The notes beneath the pieces were generated by a model, which saw nothing but the letters and a program-made list of their open reading frames with translations, did not search any database and was not told the DNA's origin. From assembly GCF_006385555.1 (NCBI RefSeq), contig NZ_CP041036.1, positions 4,154,001 through 4,218,000 of the forward strand: DNA of 64,000 nt, written 5' to 3'. Shown here one piece after another: positions 1 through 8,851 of this stretch (position 1 is the stretch's first letter; every line of letters begins with the position of its first letter). The DNA comes from Shewanella polaris (lineage in GTDB: Bacteria; Pseudomonadota; Gammaproteobacteria; Enterobacterales; Shewanellaceae). The position numbers and the translations under genes are program-made.

Positions 1-701
1 GTGAGTACTTGGCTATTTTCATCTGACTTAAGCATATAATTAAGATTGAATTTTTGGCTTCGTGATGCCATTGATGCCATTGAATCTGCAAACATAATGT
101 CATTGACACCTTTTGCGCTGTGTACAAAGGCAATATCACTATCGGTAGTGGTATCGCAAAGCCAGCGCGACATCGAATGCATAGGCGTAACACCACAACC
201 TGCACTTAAAAACAAATATTTGTCGGCAACAATGTCGACTAAATTAAAGATACCATCGGGGCCTGTGACGGTAACGTCATCACCCACATTTAAGGTGTCG
301 GCCAAATAATTAGACACCAAACCATCTGCGATTCTTTTCACTGTGACAACCAGCGAAAAAGGCCGCGAAGGTGAAGATGAAATAGTGTAGCTTCGGTAAA
401 CCTTTTCACCATTGATATCTAGCTTAAAGGTAAGAAACTGTCCCGGTTTAAAATGAAACTTAACCGGTGTTAGTCCCTGAAATCGAAAACTAACCACATT
501 GTGGGTTTCATTCCATTTTTCAACACAGCGCAGTTGCACCTCTCCTCGTTGCCAGCTATCGGCAGCCAAAAGGGCTTCTGGGGTGGTAAGAGCAACGGGT
601 TCAACCTTTGGCGGTGCCTCACTAACAGGGGTAGGTGATTTAGCGGCTTGGGCAGAAAGTGCTTGAGAAAAAGAAAAACCAACAGAGGGAGAGCTACTCA
701 T
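1..701 (-). CDS. hcr: NADH oxidoreductase Hcr, electron donor to Hcp (C-terminal part outside the window)
   Basis: The gene runs off the left edge; about 233 N-terminal residues are visible. After a Pro/Ala-rich leader of about 45 residues comes a ferredoxin-NADP+ reductase-type FAD domain: the flavin-binding RSYTISS stretch, a VTVKRI strand, and then the pyridine-nucleotide domain start FLSAGCGVTPM. In the family Hcr passes electrons from NADH through FAD and a C-terminal 2Fe-2S ferredoxin domain to Hcp; that ferredoxin domain would lie outside the window. The start at 701 has an AAAGG Shine-Dalgarno nearby. It lies 114 bp downstream of hcp on the same strand, so the two probably form one operon. 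The identification rests on the domain order together with the hcp neighbour. Confidence 0.85.
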   Translation of the reverse strand, partial: MSSSPSVGFSFSQALSAQAAKSPTPVSEAPPKVEPVALTTPEALLAADSWQRGEVQLRCVEKWNETHNVVSFRFQGLTPVKFHFKPGQFLTFKLDINGEKVYRSYTISSSPSRPFSLVVTVKRIADGLVSNYLADTLNVGDDVTVTGPDGIFNLVDIVADKYLFLSAGCGVTPMHSMSRWLCDTTTDSDIAFVHSAKGVNDIMFADSMASMASRSQKFNLNYMLKSDENSQVL

Positions 702-733
702 TTTGATACCTTTAACACAGTAAAAAAGAGAGG

Positions 734-759
734 GACGGTATAGATAATGCTATACCGTC
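734..759. repeat. Perfect stem-loop between hcp and hcr
   Basis: A 10-bp perfect inverted repeat (GACGGTATAG / CTATACCGTC) with a 6-nt loop lies in the hcp-hcr gap. Read in the direction of the genes it is followed a few bases later by a CT-rich then T-rich stretch, so it may be a partial terminator or an mRNA-stabilising hairpin that sets the hcp:hcr ratio. The function is inferred. Confidence 0.6.
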
Positions 760-815
760 TTTAATCGTTATCGTGCAAATAAGCTTGACTTAGATACACG
801 ATTTTTTATGGCTAA

Positions 816-2474
816 CTACGCCACGTTCATCATAGCTTTTAGGTCTGTTTCAACATCTGTAGTGCTGCGTAAACCAAACTGTTGCTCTAAAATGTTCATT
901 AAGTTTTCAGACAAGAACCCTGGAGCTGTTGGCCCTGTACGAATGTTTTTAACCCCAAGAGATAACAAGGTTAACAATACTACAATCGCTTTTTGCTCAA
1001 ACCAAGACAACACTAAACTCAGTGGTAAATCGTTAAGATCACATTCGAAAATGTCTTTTAACGCTAACGCTAACTGAATGGCAGAGTAAGCATCATTACA
1101 TTGGCCTACATCAAGTAAGCGAGGCACACCATTAATGTCGCCAAAATCCAATTTATTGAATTTGTATTTACCACAACCTAAGGTCAAAATAATTGAATCA
1201 TCAGGAACTGATTTCGCTAAGTCAGTAAAGTAATTGCGCTCTAATTTGTCGCCATCACAACCACCAATTAAGAAGAAGTGCTTAATAGAACCATTTTTAA
1301 CATTTTCAACTACTGTTGGTGCTGCTGCCATTAATGCATTACGAGCAAAACCGATAGTGATCATGTGTGGGATTTCATCGTAAATAAAGCCTTCAAGCTC
1401 AAGTGCTTTGTTAATCACTTCGCTAAAGTCTTCACCTTCAACATGAGTCACACCAGGCCAACCCACAATGCTACGAGTATAAATACGGTCAGAGTATTCG
1501 CCTACCGTAGGGTCGATAATACAGTTTGATGTCATCACAACTGCACCAGGGAAAGTGGCAAATTCTTTTTGCTGATTTTGCCAAGCGCCACCGTAGTTAC
1601 CCACTAAATGTGGGTATTTTTTAAATGCTGGGTAAGCAAGTGCAGGTAACATTTCGCCATGAGTAAAGACGTTAATGCCCTTGCCTTCAGTTTGCTCAAG
1701 GATAAGTTCTAAGTCTTTCATGTCATGGCCAGACACTAAAATGGCCTTCCCTTTAACAGACTTGGTGTTCACTTGAGTGGGTTCTGGGTGACCGAATGAA
1801 GTTGTTTCACCTAAATCTAACATCGCCATAATGCGATAATTTAATTGGCCAATTTCCATTGCTGTCGCAAACAATTTGTCTGCATCAATAGAATCTTCAC
1901 CTAAAAACGCCATGATTTTATGGAACTCAGCCGCCACATCAACGTCAGTTTGATCTAATACGCGAGCATGCTCCATATAAGCTGCAGCACCTTTTAAACC
2001 GTATAAACATAATAAACGTAAGCCTAGAATGTCTTCATGTACCTCACCGCGATTAAGCAATGCAACTGGCGCTTGAGCTAAGATTTCAGGTTTTGAAGTA
2101 GCGAGTAATAGCTCACCTTGTGCGCTAACCATTTCAGGCTCTTCGCCTTTTTCTTTACACGCTGCGATATACGCCGCTTTTAATTGGTCACGATAGGTTT
2201 GTGCCTGATAGGCATAATCAATTAAGCGTTCATCATCAAAGTTTACGTTAGTCAGAGTGGCAAAAAAGGCCTTAGGGACAAATGCGTCGATATCGCTGTC
2301 TACAATGCCAAACTCACGGGCTTTAACTGCGTAAGCAGACACACCTTGCAGCATATAAATTAATAAGTCTTGAATATCAGACGTCGACGCTAACTTGCCA
2401 CACATACCTTGCGAGTAACTACAGCCGTTACCTGCTGGTGTTCTAATGGTTTGCTCACATTGCACACAAAACAT
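816..2474 (-). CDS. hcp: Hydroxylamine reductase / hybrid-cluster protein Hcp (class II)
   Basis: 552 residues, the usual length. The N-terminus MFCVQCEQT carries cysteines at 3, 6, 18 and 25 (C-x2-C-x11-C-x6-C), the spacing of the E. coli-type Hcp whose proximal cluster is 2Fe-2S. Conserved cluster regions such as [11 protein letters not shown] are present further on. The family reduces NO or hydroxylamine with the hybrid Fe-S-O cluster during nitrosative stress and takes electrons from Hcr, encoded just downstream. A TTG five codons upstream extends the ORF, but that stretch contains the GAGGAG Shine-Dalgarno, so the ATG at 2474 is the start. An NsrR-type operator lies 24 bp upstream of the start. 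Confidence 0.97.
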   Translation of the reverse strand: MFCVQCEQTIRTPAGNGCSYSQGMCGKLASTSDIQDLLIYMLQGVSAYAVKAREFGIVDSDIDAFVPKAFFATLTNVNFDDERLIDYAYQAQTYRDQLKAAYIAACKEKGEEPEMVSAQGELLLATSKPEILAQAPVALLNRGEVHEDILGLRLLCLYGLKGAAAYMEHARVLDQTDVDVAAEFHKIMAFLGEDSIDADKLFATAMEIGQLNYRIMAMLDLGETTSFGHPEPTQVNTKSVKGKAILVSGHDMKDLELILEQTEGKGINVFTHGEMLPALAYPAFKKYPHLVGNYGGAWQNQQKEFATFPGAVVMTSNCIIDPTVGEYSDRIYTRSIVGWPGVTHVEGEDFSEVINKALELEGFIYDEIPHMITIGFARNALMAAAPTVVENVKNGSIKHFFLIGGCDGDKLERNYFTDLAKSVPDDSIILTLGCGKYKFNKLDFGDINGVPRLLDVGQCNDAYSAIQLALALKDIFECDLNDLPLSLVLSWFEQKAIVVLLTLLSLGVKNIRTGPTAPGFLSENLMNILEQQFGLRSTTDVETDLKAMMNVA

Positions 2475-2497
2475 AACTCTACTCCTCAAATGCTATT

Positions 2498-2516
2498 CAT
2501 GTATAAAGTTTACATG
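2498..2516 (-). promoter_or_regulatory. NsrR-type operator upstream of hcp
   Basis: CATGTA-N7-TACATG, with the ATGTA and TACAT arms in a 17-bp frame. This is the spacing of the gammaproteobacterial NsrR box (ATGYA-TTT-N-AAA-TRCAT), and hcp is the classic NsrR target. The site lies in the presumed 5' untranslated region or promoter of hcp. The arms are perfect; the central bases only partly match the consensus. Confidence 0.7.
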
Positions 2517-2774
2517 TTATGGGTGAGTTTACTCTTTACTCTGTAAATCAAAACCCGTTTTTGCTGCCAATGTTGTATTTTATGAGCCATATCACTTTCA
2601 GCATTCACTAATATAAATGACCATTGGCGACATTAACGCTAAAACTGAATACGCCTAAAAGGCACTTCATAACGTCCAGCATGAGTCGATAGGCTTGCCA
2701 TCAAAATATTTTCCATTTAATTCATGAAAACACGTAGAATTAAGCGATTAAAGACTCTCAATCAGGATGAATAG

Positions 2775-3461
2775 ATGAAAACCAAATTTAATGCGATTGC
2801 ATCAGCCTTATTGTTATTATTTGCCCCTGCAGCAATGGCAGCTGATGTTGCAGTGATCACGTTGGAAAATGGCGCCAATGTTCGCTTAAAAGACGACTTC
2901 ACCTGGGAATACATCATCACCGAAACGGTTACGCAACCTGTTGTAGTGACTCAAGTAGCGGCCTCACCCGCTGTAATGGCAAAATCAGTATCATCTACGG
3001 CAACCGCTGTTGCACCTATTGCAGTAGCAAACACGCCAACAGTTAGCGCTAAAACACCAGTTGAACCTTCAATTGCCCCAGCTATCGCCACAACACGCTT
3101 AACCGCTGCAGCAATGGCACAACCCAGCTTACTTGGCAGCACAGCTAAAGACGGCATAAAAGTGACTCTAGCTAACACGCAATGGAAAGGCGACAAACTC
3201 GGACTTGTGTTTGATTTTGACAGCACGAATGACGATCACGTTACCGTCGTCAATGTTGAAGCCAGTTTTTTTGACGATCAAGGCGGTTTAATCAAAACCG
3301 AAACCATAGAAGCGTGGGAAGCTATTTTCCGTATGCCAGAAACCTATTTACGCAAAGGTCAGCACCGTCAAACAACACCATTTTGGGTAGAAGGTATTAA
3401 TAAGCAACAATGGCAAAAGCAGTTAATCAGCTTAAAAATTATTGAAATAGAGTCGCGCTAA
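2775..3461 (+). CDS. Exported protein, probably DUF3157 family
   Basis: 228 residues. A cleavable signal peptide (hydrophobic residues 8-20, ending AMA-A) is followed by a short conserved head (ENGANVRLKDDFTWEY) that I associate with DUF3157, an Ala/Thr/Val/Pro-rich low-complexity linker (about residues 55-110), and a C-terminal beta-rich domain with the patch FDFDS. The function is unknown; export to the periplasm is likely. It is a single gene between divergent hcp and a convergent small gene. The family name is from recall and has not been searched. Confidence 0.7.
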   Translation: MKTKFNAIASALLLLFAPAAMAADVAVITLENGANVRLKDDFTWEYIITETVTQPVVVTQVAASPAVMAKSVSSTATAVAPIAVANTPTVSAKTPVEPSIAPAIATTRLTAAAMAQPSLLGSTAKDGIKVTLANTQWKGDKLGLVFDFDSTNDDHVTVVNVEASFFDDQGGLIKTETIEAWEAIFRMPETYLRKGQHRQTTPFWVEGINKQQWQKQLISLKIIEIESR

Positions 3462-3506
3462 TAAAATCAATATTAGCGACTGTACAGACAGACGCTAAAG
3501 ACAAAA

Positions 3507-3539
3507 AAGCCCAAGTGAAATGCTATCTCATTTGGGCTT
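3507..3539 (-). terminator. Rho-independent terminator between convergent genes
   Basis: AAGCCCAA and TTGGGCTT arms around a 17-nt centre that pairs further (GTGA with TCAT-like). On the minus strand the stem is followed by TTTTTTG, so it terminates the small gene at 3564-3824. In the plus direction the tail (TTAATTC) is poorer but may still serve the 2775-3461 gene. Confidence 0.75.
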
Positions 3540-3563
3540 AATTCATTATTCACGTCAGTAACG

Positions 3564-3824
3564 TTAGTTCAGTAACTCATGCTCTTTAGGCAATTGTTTA
3601 CTGATCCATAAAATCAATTTATGTTTACGATTGGGACCATCATCTTTATCTTCGGCTAACGGTTGGATTAAATTGTCTTGCACTAATAACCGATAAATAC
3701 ATTCCACTTTATCTTTTGGCGAAATGCCTTTACCAAAATCATCAAAACCACGCTTTTGTGCATATCCCACACCAATCTCCATCGCGAGCTTGAGCAGTTT
3801 TGTATCGTGTTTACCCGCTTTCAT
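3564..3824 (-). CDS. Small cytoplasmic protein, probably DUF5062 family
   Basis: 86 residues, no signal peptide or membrane segment. Conserved-looking stretches include KDKVECIYRLLVQD and KHKLILWISKQLP. I match these from memory to the DUF5062 family of Shewanella and Vibrio, whose function is unknown. The helical, charged sequence would fit a small regulator or an RNA- or protein-binding helper, but nothing proves this. It stands alone with its own terminator. Confidence 0.65.
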   Translation of the reverse strand: MKAGKHDTKLLKLAMEIGVGYAQKRGFDDFGKGISPKDKVECIYRLLVQDNLIQPLAEDKDDGPNRKHKLILWISKQLPKEHELLN

Positions 3825-4117
3825 CTATCACCCTCATCGTACGTATCTATGGCTATTAAGCTACGCGAATATCCACAAATTGCCACTACAATTGCAGCCA
3901 AAAGGTTCTAAAATCTAACAAACATCACTATTGGCAATTTTAGTTACAATAATTAATCTAAGTTAATAGCATTAACCTATGCGATAAGCCATAGGCTTGG
4001 TATTGTATTAGCGTTATGACATTACATTTTTATTGTCACTATTCTACTTTACGTAACAACAACATTTTGAATAGGCATAAAAACACCCCAAAAGGGCCCA
4101 GACCCAAGGATATTTCA

Positions 4118-6274
4118 ATGCGCAAAACTCTTATTACCACTGCCGTCAGTGCGGCCTTGATGCTCAGTGCATGTTCAGAGCAATCAGCAGATACCGCAAT
4201 GACCAGTAAAACAACTGAAGATGCTTCAAAAACAATGACTAAAGCAGCTGACACTGTCGACAATGTATTATTAACTGCCAGTCCATTACCTTTTATGGCG
4301 CCACAGTTTGATAAGCTTAACACCAGCGATTATTTACCGGCCTTTGAACAAGGCATGCAAGAACAAAAAGCACAAATCGCTACGATTACCAACAACAGTG
4401 AACCCGCTACATTTGAAAATACCATTGTCGCGTTAGAAAAAACCGGTGCTATCTTAGACCGTACTCAACGTGCATTTTTCAATCTTTCAGGGCTTATTTC
4501 AGACGACAACTACACCAGTATTGAAGAACAAATCGTCCCAAAATTAACCGCACATCAAGACAATATCTACCTGAATCAGAAACTATTTTCCCGCATTCAA
4601 GCTATTTATAAAAATAAAGCCGCATTAACTGGCGAAGATTTACGTTTAGTTGAAGTGTATTACGACCGTTTCGTGCGCGCGGGTGCAGAGCTATCTGCTG
4701 CAGACAAAACAAAAATGCGTGAACTAAATGGTGAATTAGCCAAGCTGGAAACCAGTTTTTCACAGAACGTATTAAAATCATTTAAAGATGACGTGATTGT
4801 TATTGAAGATAAAGCCCTACTTGACGGCTTATCTGACAGCGACATCGCATCATTGGCAGCAGCGGCAAAAGATGCTGGTAAAACGGGTTACATGATCACA
4901 TTAGTGAACACCACCACCCAACCATTGCTGTCTAGCCTTAAAAATCGTGATGTTCGTAAGCAACTATGGGAAACCTCTGCTTATCGCGCCATGGACACTA
5001 ACGCGCCTTTAAACATCAAAATTGCCCAACTACGTGCAGCTAAAGCCAATCTATTAGGTTACCCAACATGGGCGGCTTATGGCCTAGGCGATCAAATGGC
5101 TAAAACCCCAGAAGCAGTTTACGGCATACTTGATGATCTAGCGCCAAAAGCCTTGGTTAAAGCCAGAATTGAAGCCGCTGACATTCAAGCTGAAATCGTT
5201 AAAGACGGTAAAGACTTCAAACTTGAACCATGGGACTGGGCTTACTACGCAGAGAAAGTACGTAAAGCCAAATATGACTTAGATGACAGCCAAGTTAAGC
5301 CATACTTCGAAATGAATACCGTACTTAACGACGGCTTATTCTTCGCCATGAACAAGCTTTACGGCATCACAATTAAACCTCGTAAAGACTTACCTGTATG
5401 GCACAAAGACGTATCGGCATATGAAGTCTTTAACAAAGATGGCAGTGCCATTGGTTTATTCTATCTAGACCCATATGCTCGCCAAGGTAAGCGTGGTGGT
5501 GCATGGATGGACGAACTGGTTACCCAGTCATTCTTGAAAAACACTAAGCCAGTAGTGTATAACGCGCTAAATATTCCTAAGCCAGCCGAAGGTCAACCAA
5601 CGTTAATGACATTCGACGAAGTGAGCACCATGTTCCATGAATTTGGCCATGCTATCCACGGACTATTTTCGCAAGTTAACTACCCTAGCCTAGCGGGCAC
5701 TGCTACCGCACGTGACTTTGTTGAGTTTCCATCACAAGCAAACGAAGACTGGAGCATCGACCCACAAGTGCTAGCTAACTACGCTAAACACTACAAAACA
5801 GGCGAACCTATTCCAGCCGAATTACTTGCAAAAGTATTAAAGTCGCACACCTTTAACCAAGGTTTCGGCACAGTTGAATACTTAGCGGCTGCATTACTGG
5901 ATATGGAATGGCACTCAATAGCTGCGGGTACTGAAATTACCGATGTTGCAGCCTTTGAAAAACAAGCCTTAGCAAAACACGGTTTAGATTACACTCCAGT
6001 ACCTCCTCGCTACAAAACCACTTACTTTAGCCATAGCTTTGGTGGCGGTTACTCAGCGGGTTACTACGCGTACTTATGGACTGAAGTGTTTGCTGCTGAC
6101 GCATTCTCTTTCATGATGTCACACGGTGGATTAACATTAGAGAATGGCCAAAAATACCGCGACACTATTTTGTCAAAAGGTAACAGCCAAGACCTAATGC
6201 AAGACTACATCGACTTTGCCGGTAAAAAACCATCGACTGATGCCTTATTAAAGCGTCGTGGTTTGGTTAACTAG
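4118..6274 (+). CDS. dcp: Peptidyl-dipeptidase Dcp, M3 zinc metallopeptidase, lipoprotein
   Basis: 718 residues. The catalytic zinc motif HEFGH lies at residues 507-511, followed by AIHGLFS and the downstream Glu region (FVEFPSQANEDW) typical of M3 peptidases. The family removes C-terminal dipeptides from peptides. The N-terminus is a lipoprotein signal (MRKTLITTAV..., lipobox LSAC), so the enzyme should be anchored to a membrane on the periplasmic side, unlike cytosolic E. coli Dcp. The ORF can be extended 34 codons upstream, but only the ATG at 4118 has a Shine-Dalgarno (AAGGA, 7 nt away) and a signal peptide directly after it. It is monocistronic. Confidence 0.93.
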   Translation: MRKTLITTAVSAALMLSACSEQSADTAMTSKTTEDASKTMTKAADTVDNVLLTASPLPFMAPQFDKLNTSDYLPAFEQGMQEQKAQIATITNNSEPATFENTIVALEKTGAILDRTQRAFFNLSGLISDDNYTSIEEQIVPKLTAHQDNIYLNQKLFSRIQAIYKNKAALTGEDLRLVEVYYDRFVRAGAELSAADKTKMRELNGELAKLETSFSQNVLKSFKDDVIVIEDKALLDGLSDSDIASLAAAAKDAGKTGYMITLVNTTTQPLLSSLKNRDVRKQLWETSAYRAMDTNAPLNIKIAQLRAAKANLLGYPTWAAYGLGDQMAKTPEAVYGILDDLAPKALVKARIEAADIQAEIVKDGKDFKLEPWDWAYYAEKVRKAKYDLDDSQVKPYFEMNTVLNDGLFFAMNKLYGITIKPRKDLPVWHKDVSAYEVFNKDGSAIGLFYLDPYARQGKRGGAWMDELVTQSFLKNTKPVVYNALNIPKPAEGQPTLMTFDEVSTMFHEFGHAIHGLFSQVNYPSLAGTATARDFVEFPSQANEDWSIDPQVLANYAKHYKTGEPIPAELLAKVLKSHTFNQGFGTVEYLAAALLDMEWHSIAAGTEITDVAAFEKQALAKHGLDYTPVPPRYKTTYFSHSFGGGYSAGYYAYLWTEVFAADAFSFMMSHGGLTLENGQKYRDTILSKGNSQDLMQDYIDFAGKKPSTDALLKRRGLVN

Positions 6275-6288
6275 TCGTTATTCTTGTC

Positions 6289-6330
6289 ATGGCCTCTCTC
6301 GTTAAACTGCTAGTCAATGAAAGAGGCCAT
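6289..6330 (+). terminator. Possible stem-loop after dcp
   Basis: ATGGCCTCT and AGAGGCCAT form a 9-bp stem with a 24-nt loop shortly after the dcp stop. There is no T-run, so it is either a weak terminator or only an RNA-stabilising hairpin. Confidence 0.35.
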
Positions 6331-6447
6331 TGGCAATCTAAAACGACATTCAAATAAATGAATAGTGTGATAAGTATAAATATTATGCGATCGTGAGCTG
6401 TTTTAGGTGATTTTGTGCATTTGTTGCGCCATTGAACACATCAAGGC

Positions 6448-6475
6448 TTTACATTTTCGTCAATACCCTTATTAT
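6448..6475 (+). promoter_or_regulatory. Sigma70-type promoter of tRNA-Ser
   Basis: TTTACA (-35) and TATTAT (-10) are separated by 16 bp, and a GC-rich discriminator (CACCCCG) sits just before the tRNA, as expected for stringently controlled stable-RNA promoters. This is a pattern match only. Confidence 0.55.
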
Positions 6476-6486
6476 TCACCCCGTTC

Positions 6487-6576
6487 GGAGGGATGGCAGA
6501 GTGGCCGAATGCACCGGTCTTGAAAACCGGCAACGGTTTATCCCGTTCTAGGGTTCAAATCCCTATCCCTCCGCCA
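6487..6576 (+). tRNA. tRNA-Ser (anticodon UGA)
   Basis: 90 nt including an encoded CCA. The acceptor stem GGAGGGA pairs with TCCCTCC. The anticodon stem-loop CCGGT-CTTGAAA-ACCGG shows anticodon TGA. A long variable arm typical of class II tRNAs follows, and the T-arm is TAGGG-TTCAAAT-CCCTA. It reads UCA and other UCN codons. A strong terminator follows 15 bp later. Confidence 0.97.
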
Positions 6577-6590
6577 CATTTAACGAGAAA

Positions 6591-6619
6591 GCCTCATCAG
6601 AAATGATGAGGCTTTTTTG
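6591..6619 (+). terminator. Rho-independent terminator of tRNA-Ser
   Basis: A perfect 9-bp stem (GCCTCATCA / TGATGAGGC) with a GAAA tetraloop, directly followed by TTTTTTG. Confidence 0.92.
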
Positions 6620-6664
6620 TATTGGTAACATTTTGAACATCAAGGGTTCCTATTTTTAAGATCT

Positions 6665-6794
6665 CTATCCCTACGCCACATTCAATAAAAAGGCCTTATC
6701 GAAAAATAAGGCCTTTTTATTTGAGCGAAAGATAGGACTTTGAACCCACGGGTTCCTCTTTGTTACAAGCAAGCTATCCCTTCTGCACATCAAA
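6665..6794 (+). repeat. Two decayed copies of the tRNA-Ser 3' end
   Basis: The 21 nt at 6563-6583 (the tRNA 3' end plus the bases after it) recur at 6665-6685 with 19 of 21 identities and at 6774-6794 with about 16 of 21. The three copies are spaced 102 and 109 bp apart. Copies of a tRNA 3' end downstream of the intact gene are typical scars of integrating elements (attR/attL remnants) or of local tandem duplication. No integrase gene is seen nearby. Confidence 0.6.
6687..6718. terminator. Second terminator hairpin downstream of tRNA-Ser
   Basis: AAAAAGGCCTTAT and ATAAGGCCTTTTT form a long stem with a small CGAAA-type loop and T-runs on both strands, so it can act in both directions. It follows the first decayed tRNA copy in the same order as the true terminator follows the real tRNA, so this unit looks like a diverged duplicate. 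Confidence 0.8.
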
Positions 6795-6875
6795 AGCAAA
6801 AGACTAAACATATAACGGATCGTCTTTGTTTCTGGCGTTCGGACATTGAGTTAAGACGCTCTCAGTGAATCAAGA

Positions 6876-8231
6876 TTATTGTTGTACTGGAACTAATGCC
6901 TCTAACAAATGTGGGCGCCATTGCTTAGCATTATTATCATATGCACCAAAGCTCGATGAGTATTCCCAATACGCCCAACTGATATTCCGTTTTTCTGCTT
7001 CACGCGCAATAAAAGCTGTCCATGCTTTTTGCTGCAGGGGATCTGCATAGCGCGAATAGACGCCAAATTCACCTAAATAGATTTCAAAATTACGATTAGC
7101 TTTTGAATTCCAACGAGTCATGTTATCGAATAAGGTGATTAAAGACGTAGTTTCGCTCTCAGTGCCTAGCCAGTTAGTCCCGATCCACTTGTTTGAACCA
7201 TTAACCCATTTAGCCCCTTGGTGAGTAAAATGAAAGGGTTTGTAATTGTGCACTGTAATAATTGTATTATATTTATTTGCATAGTGTGGCAATGACAGTT
7301 TAGGTAAGGTATCAGGTACATTCCAATTAGCAGTGCCTATCATGACAATCCGTTGTGTATTTTCATTTGCTTGCGGTGTGTCCATATTCCCCCAAATTAC
7401 AGCCAATAAACGTTCAATAATGCCATTCCAATCATTAACGTCAATGCTGCCATGCGGCTCGTTCAATAATTCAAAAATTAAATCAGCTTGGGAATATTCA
7501 GAAAGTGGGAATTGCACACTAATTTGTTTCCAGATCCCTTCTAAACGTAAAATGTGTGACAATTTTTGTTTTTTTGTAGCTCGCATCATCTCCGTGTAGT
7601 GATGCACATTGATAATGGCTTTAAGACCCGAGTTGTTGGCCCAACCTACAACCTCTTTAACACGATTCATAAATATAGGATTTATGGTGTAGGGAAAGGT
7701 TTGTTCTGTATGAGCAGTCCAGCGAATTGGAATTCTTACATTTTTAAAGCCTGCTTTGGCAATTATTTTAAAATCTTCCTCAACCAATACCTTACCACCA
7801 GTCCAATCACCTTCAAAAGGAGCATCTAAGTAATTACCAACGTTAATCCCTCTACCTAATTGTGTCTGTTTTAGGCCACCACTTATATTCCAAGAATATA
7901 AGTCGCTATAATAACTGTTTGGTAATACCACGGGATCTTGTGTTGAACTCGCATTAGAATTTCCACAAACTAGTAACATATAAGTCATAGTGACAAATAT
8001 GATTAGATGTAAATTTCTCCCTATAAACAAGCATGCTGAAATAGATTTTAGATAAGTGAAGTTAATAGCTAGCAGAAAATAGCTTAAAAACCACTTATGT
8101 CGATATAACAGGTTATCTCCCGTCATATCATCAACCTTGCATGATGAAGTTCTGTACATAAAAGATGAGATGTAATGGAAAATGACGGTATTGTCTAAAT
8201 TCTCGATAATTCGTCTTGGTTTAAACATCAT
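6876..8231 (-). CDS. Glycoside hydrolase family 5, secreted endoglucanase-like
   Basis: The catalytic domain covers about residues 120-445 of the longest reading. The GH5 signature is clear: NVRIPIRW, the acid/base region FELLNEPHG, the substrate-loop HNYKPFHFTHQG and the nucleophile region YLGEFGVYS. The family hydrolyses beta-1,4-linked glucans or mannans; the exact substrate cannot be read here. The N-terminus is odd: about 95 residues with two hydrophobic stretches (about 47-60 and 73-88) before NSNASS. Possible starts are the ATGs at 8231/8228, the ATG at 8126 (AAGG 8 nt upstream) and the ATG at 7988 (a neat signal peptide but no Shine-Dalgarno). The gene stands alone next to the tRNA scars, which suggests acquisition. 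Confidence 0.88.
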   Translation of the reverse strand: MMFKPRRIIENLDNTVIFHYISSFMYRTSSCKVDDMTGDNLLYRHKWFLSYFLLAINFTYLKSISACLFIGRNLHLIIFVTMTYMLLVCGNSNASSTQDPVVLPNSYYSDLYSWNISGGLKQTQLGRGINVGNYLDAPFEGDWTGGKVLVEEDFKIIAKAGFKNVRIPIRWTAHTEQTFPYTINPIFMNRVKEVVGWANNSGLKAIINVHHYTEMMRATKKQKLSHILRLEGIWKQISVQFPLSEYSQADLIFELLNEPHGSIDVNDWNGIIERLLAVIWGNMDTPQANENTQRIVMIGTANWNVPDTLPKLSLPHYANKYNTIITVHNYKPFHFTHQGAKWVNGSNKWIGTNWLGTESETTSLITLFDNMTRWNSKANRNFEIYLGEFGVYSRYADPLQQKAWTAFIAREAEKRNISWAYWEYSSSFGAYDNNAKQWRPHLLEALVPVQQ

Positions 8232-8379
8232 TTACCACCAAACCAATTAAAAGTTAATTAAAGACTAGAGCAGCAATTCAAAACCTGCCACAATCTTTAA
8301 AGATCTTCTCCTAATCCTGAAATGGTGCACTAATTTTGACCACCTAACACTGCCACTGACACATTAGGAATTGCACTTA

Positions 8380-8838
8380 ATGAAAAATTTTTACTTGGTT
8401 TTATTGGCCTTGATCTCAATGCCTTCATTGGCTGATGATATTGCTTTGGCAGACACAATGAAAGTTCTTGATACTGCAGTGTTTGACTCATTTAATCATT
8501 GTCAAAAACCTGAAGAACTTGATAAGCACGCGAGCTTTTTTGCGACTGACGTTGAGTTTTATCACGATAATGGTGGTGTAACGTGGGACCGTGACAGCAT
8601 GATTGCCAATACTAAAAACAATGCCTGTGGTCAGTACACTCGAAAATTGGTTGAAGGATCTTTTAACGTCCACTCGATTAAAGATTTTGGTGCTATTACC
8701 GAAGGGGTGCATATCTTTTGTCAAAATAAAACCAACCAATGCGAAGGTAAAGCTGACTTTGTCATGGTTTGGCGTAAAGTAGACGACAAATGGAAAATTA
8801 CTCGCGTATTAAGTTACGGTCACCGCGAAAATAAATAA
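8380..8838 (+). CDS. Periplasmic protein with NTF2/SnoaL-like (DUF4440-type) fold
   Basis: 152 residues. A short signal peptide (NFYLVLLALISMPSLA) is followed by an NTF2-like domain: the helix LDTAVFDSFNHC, the strand region FFATDVEFYHDNGG and the closing strands DFVMVWRKVDDKWKITRVLSYGH. This is the pattern of DUF4440/SnoaL-like proteins, many of which bind or convert small ligands. No activity can be assigned. A TTG three codons upstream extends the ORF; the ATG at 8380 has AGGAA nine bases before it. It probably shares a transcript with the DUF1499 lipoprotein 13 bp downstream. Confidence 0.75.
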   Translation: MKNFYLVLLALISMPSLADDIALADTMKVLDTAVFDSFNHCQKPEELDKHASFFATDVEFYHDNGGVTWDRDSMIANTKNNACGQYTRKLVEGSFNVHSIKDFGAITEGVHIFCQNKTNQCEGKADFVMVWRKVDDKWKITRVLSYGHRENK

Positions 8839-8851
8839 AAGGATATGAATA

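Noticed and set aside
61-309. Plus-strand ORF of 87 codons at the left edge
   Set aside because: It lies opposite the hcr reading frame, which shows the expected FAD and NAD motifs.
2951-3226. Minus-strand ORF of 91 codons inside the DUF3157-type gene
   Set aside because: It lies wholly within the low-complexity linker of the plus-strand gene, which has a signal peptide and good codon use; the ORF is a by-product of Ala/Thr/Val-rich repeats.
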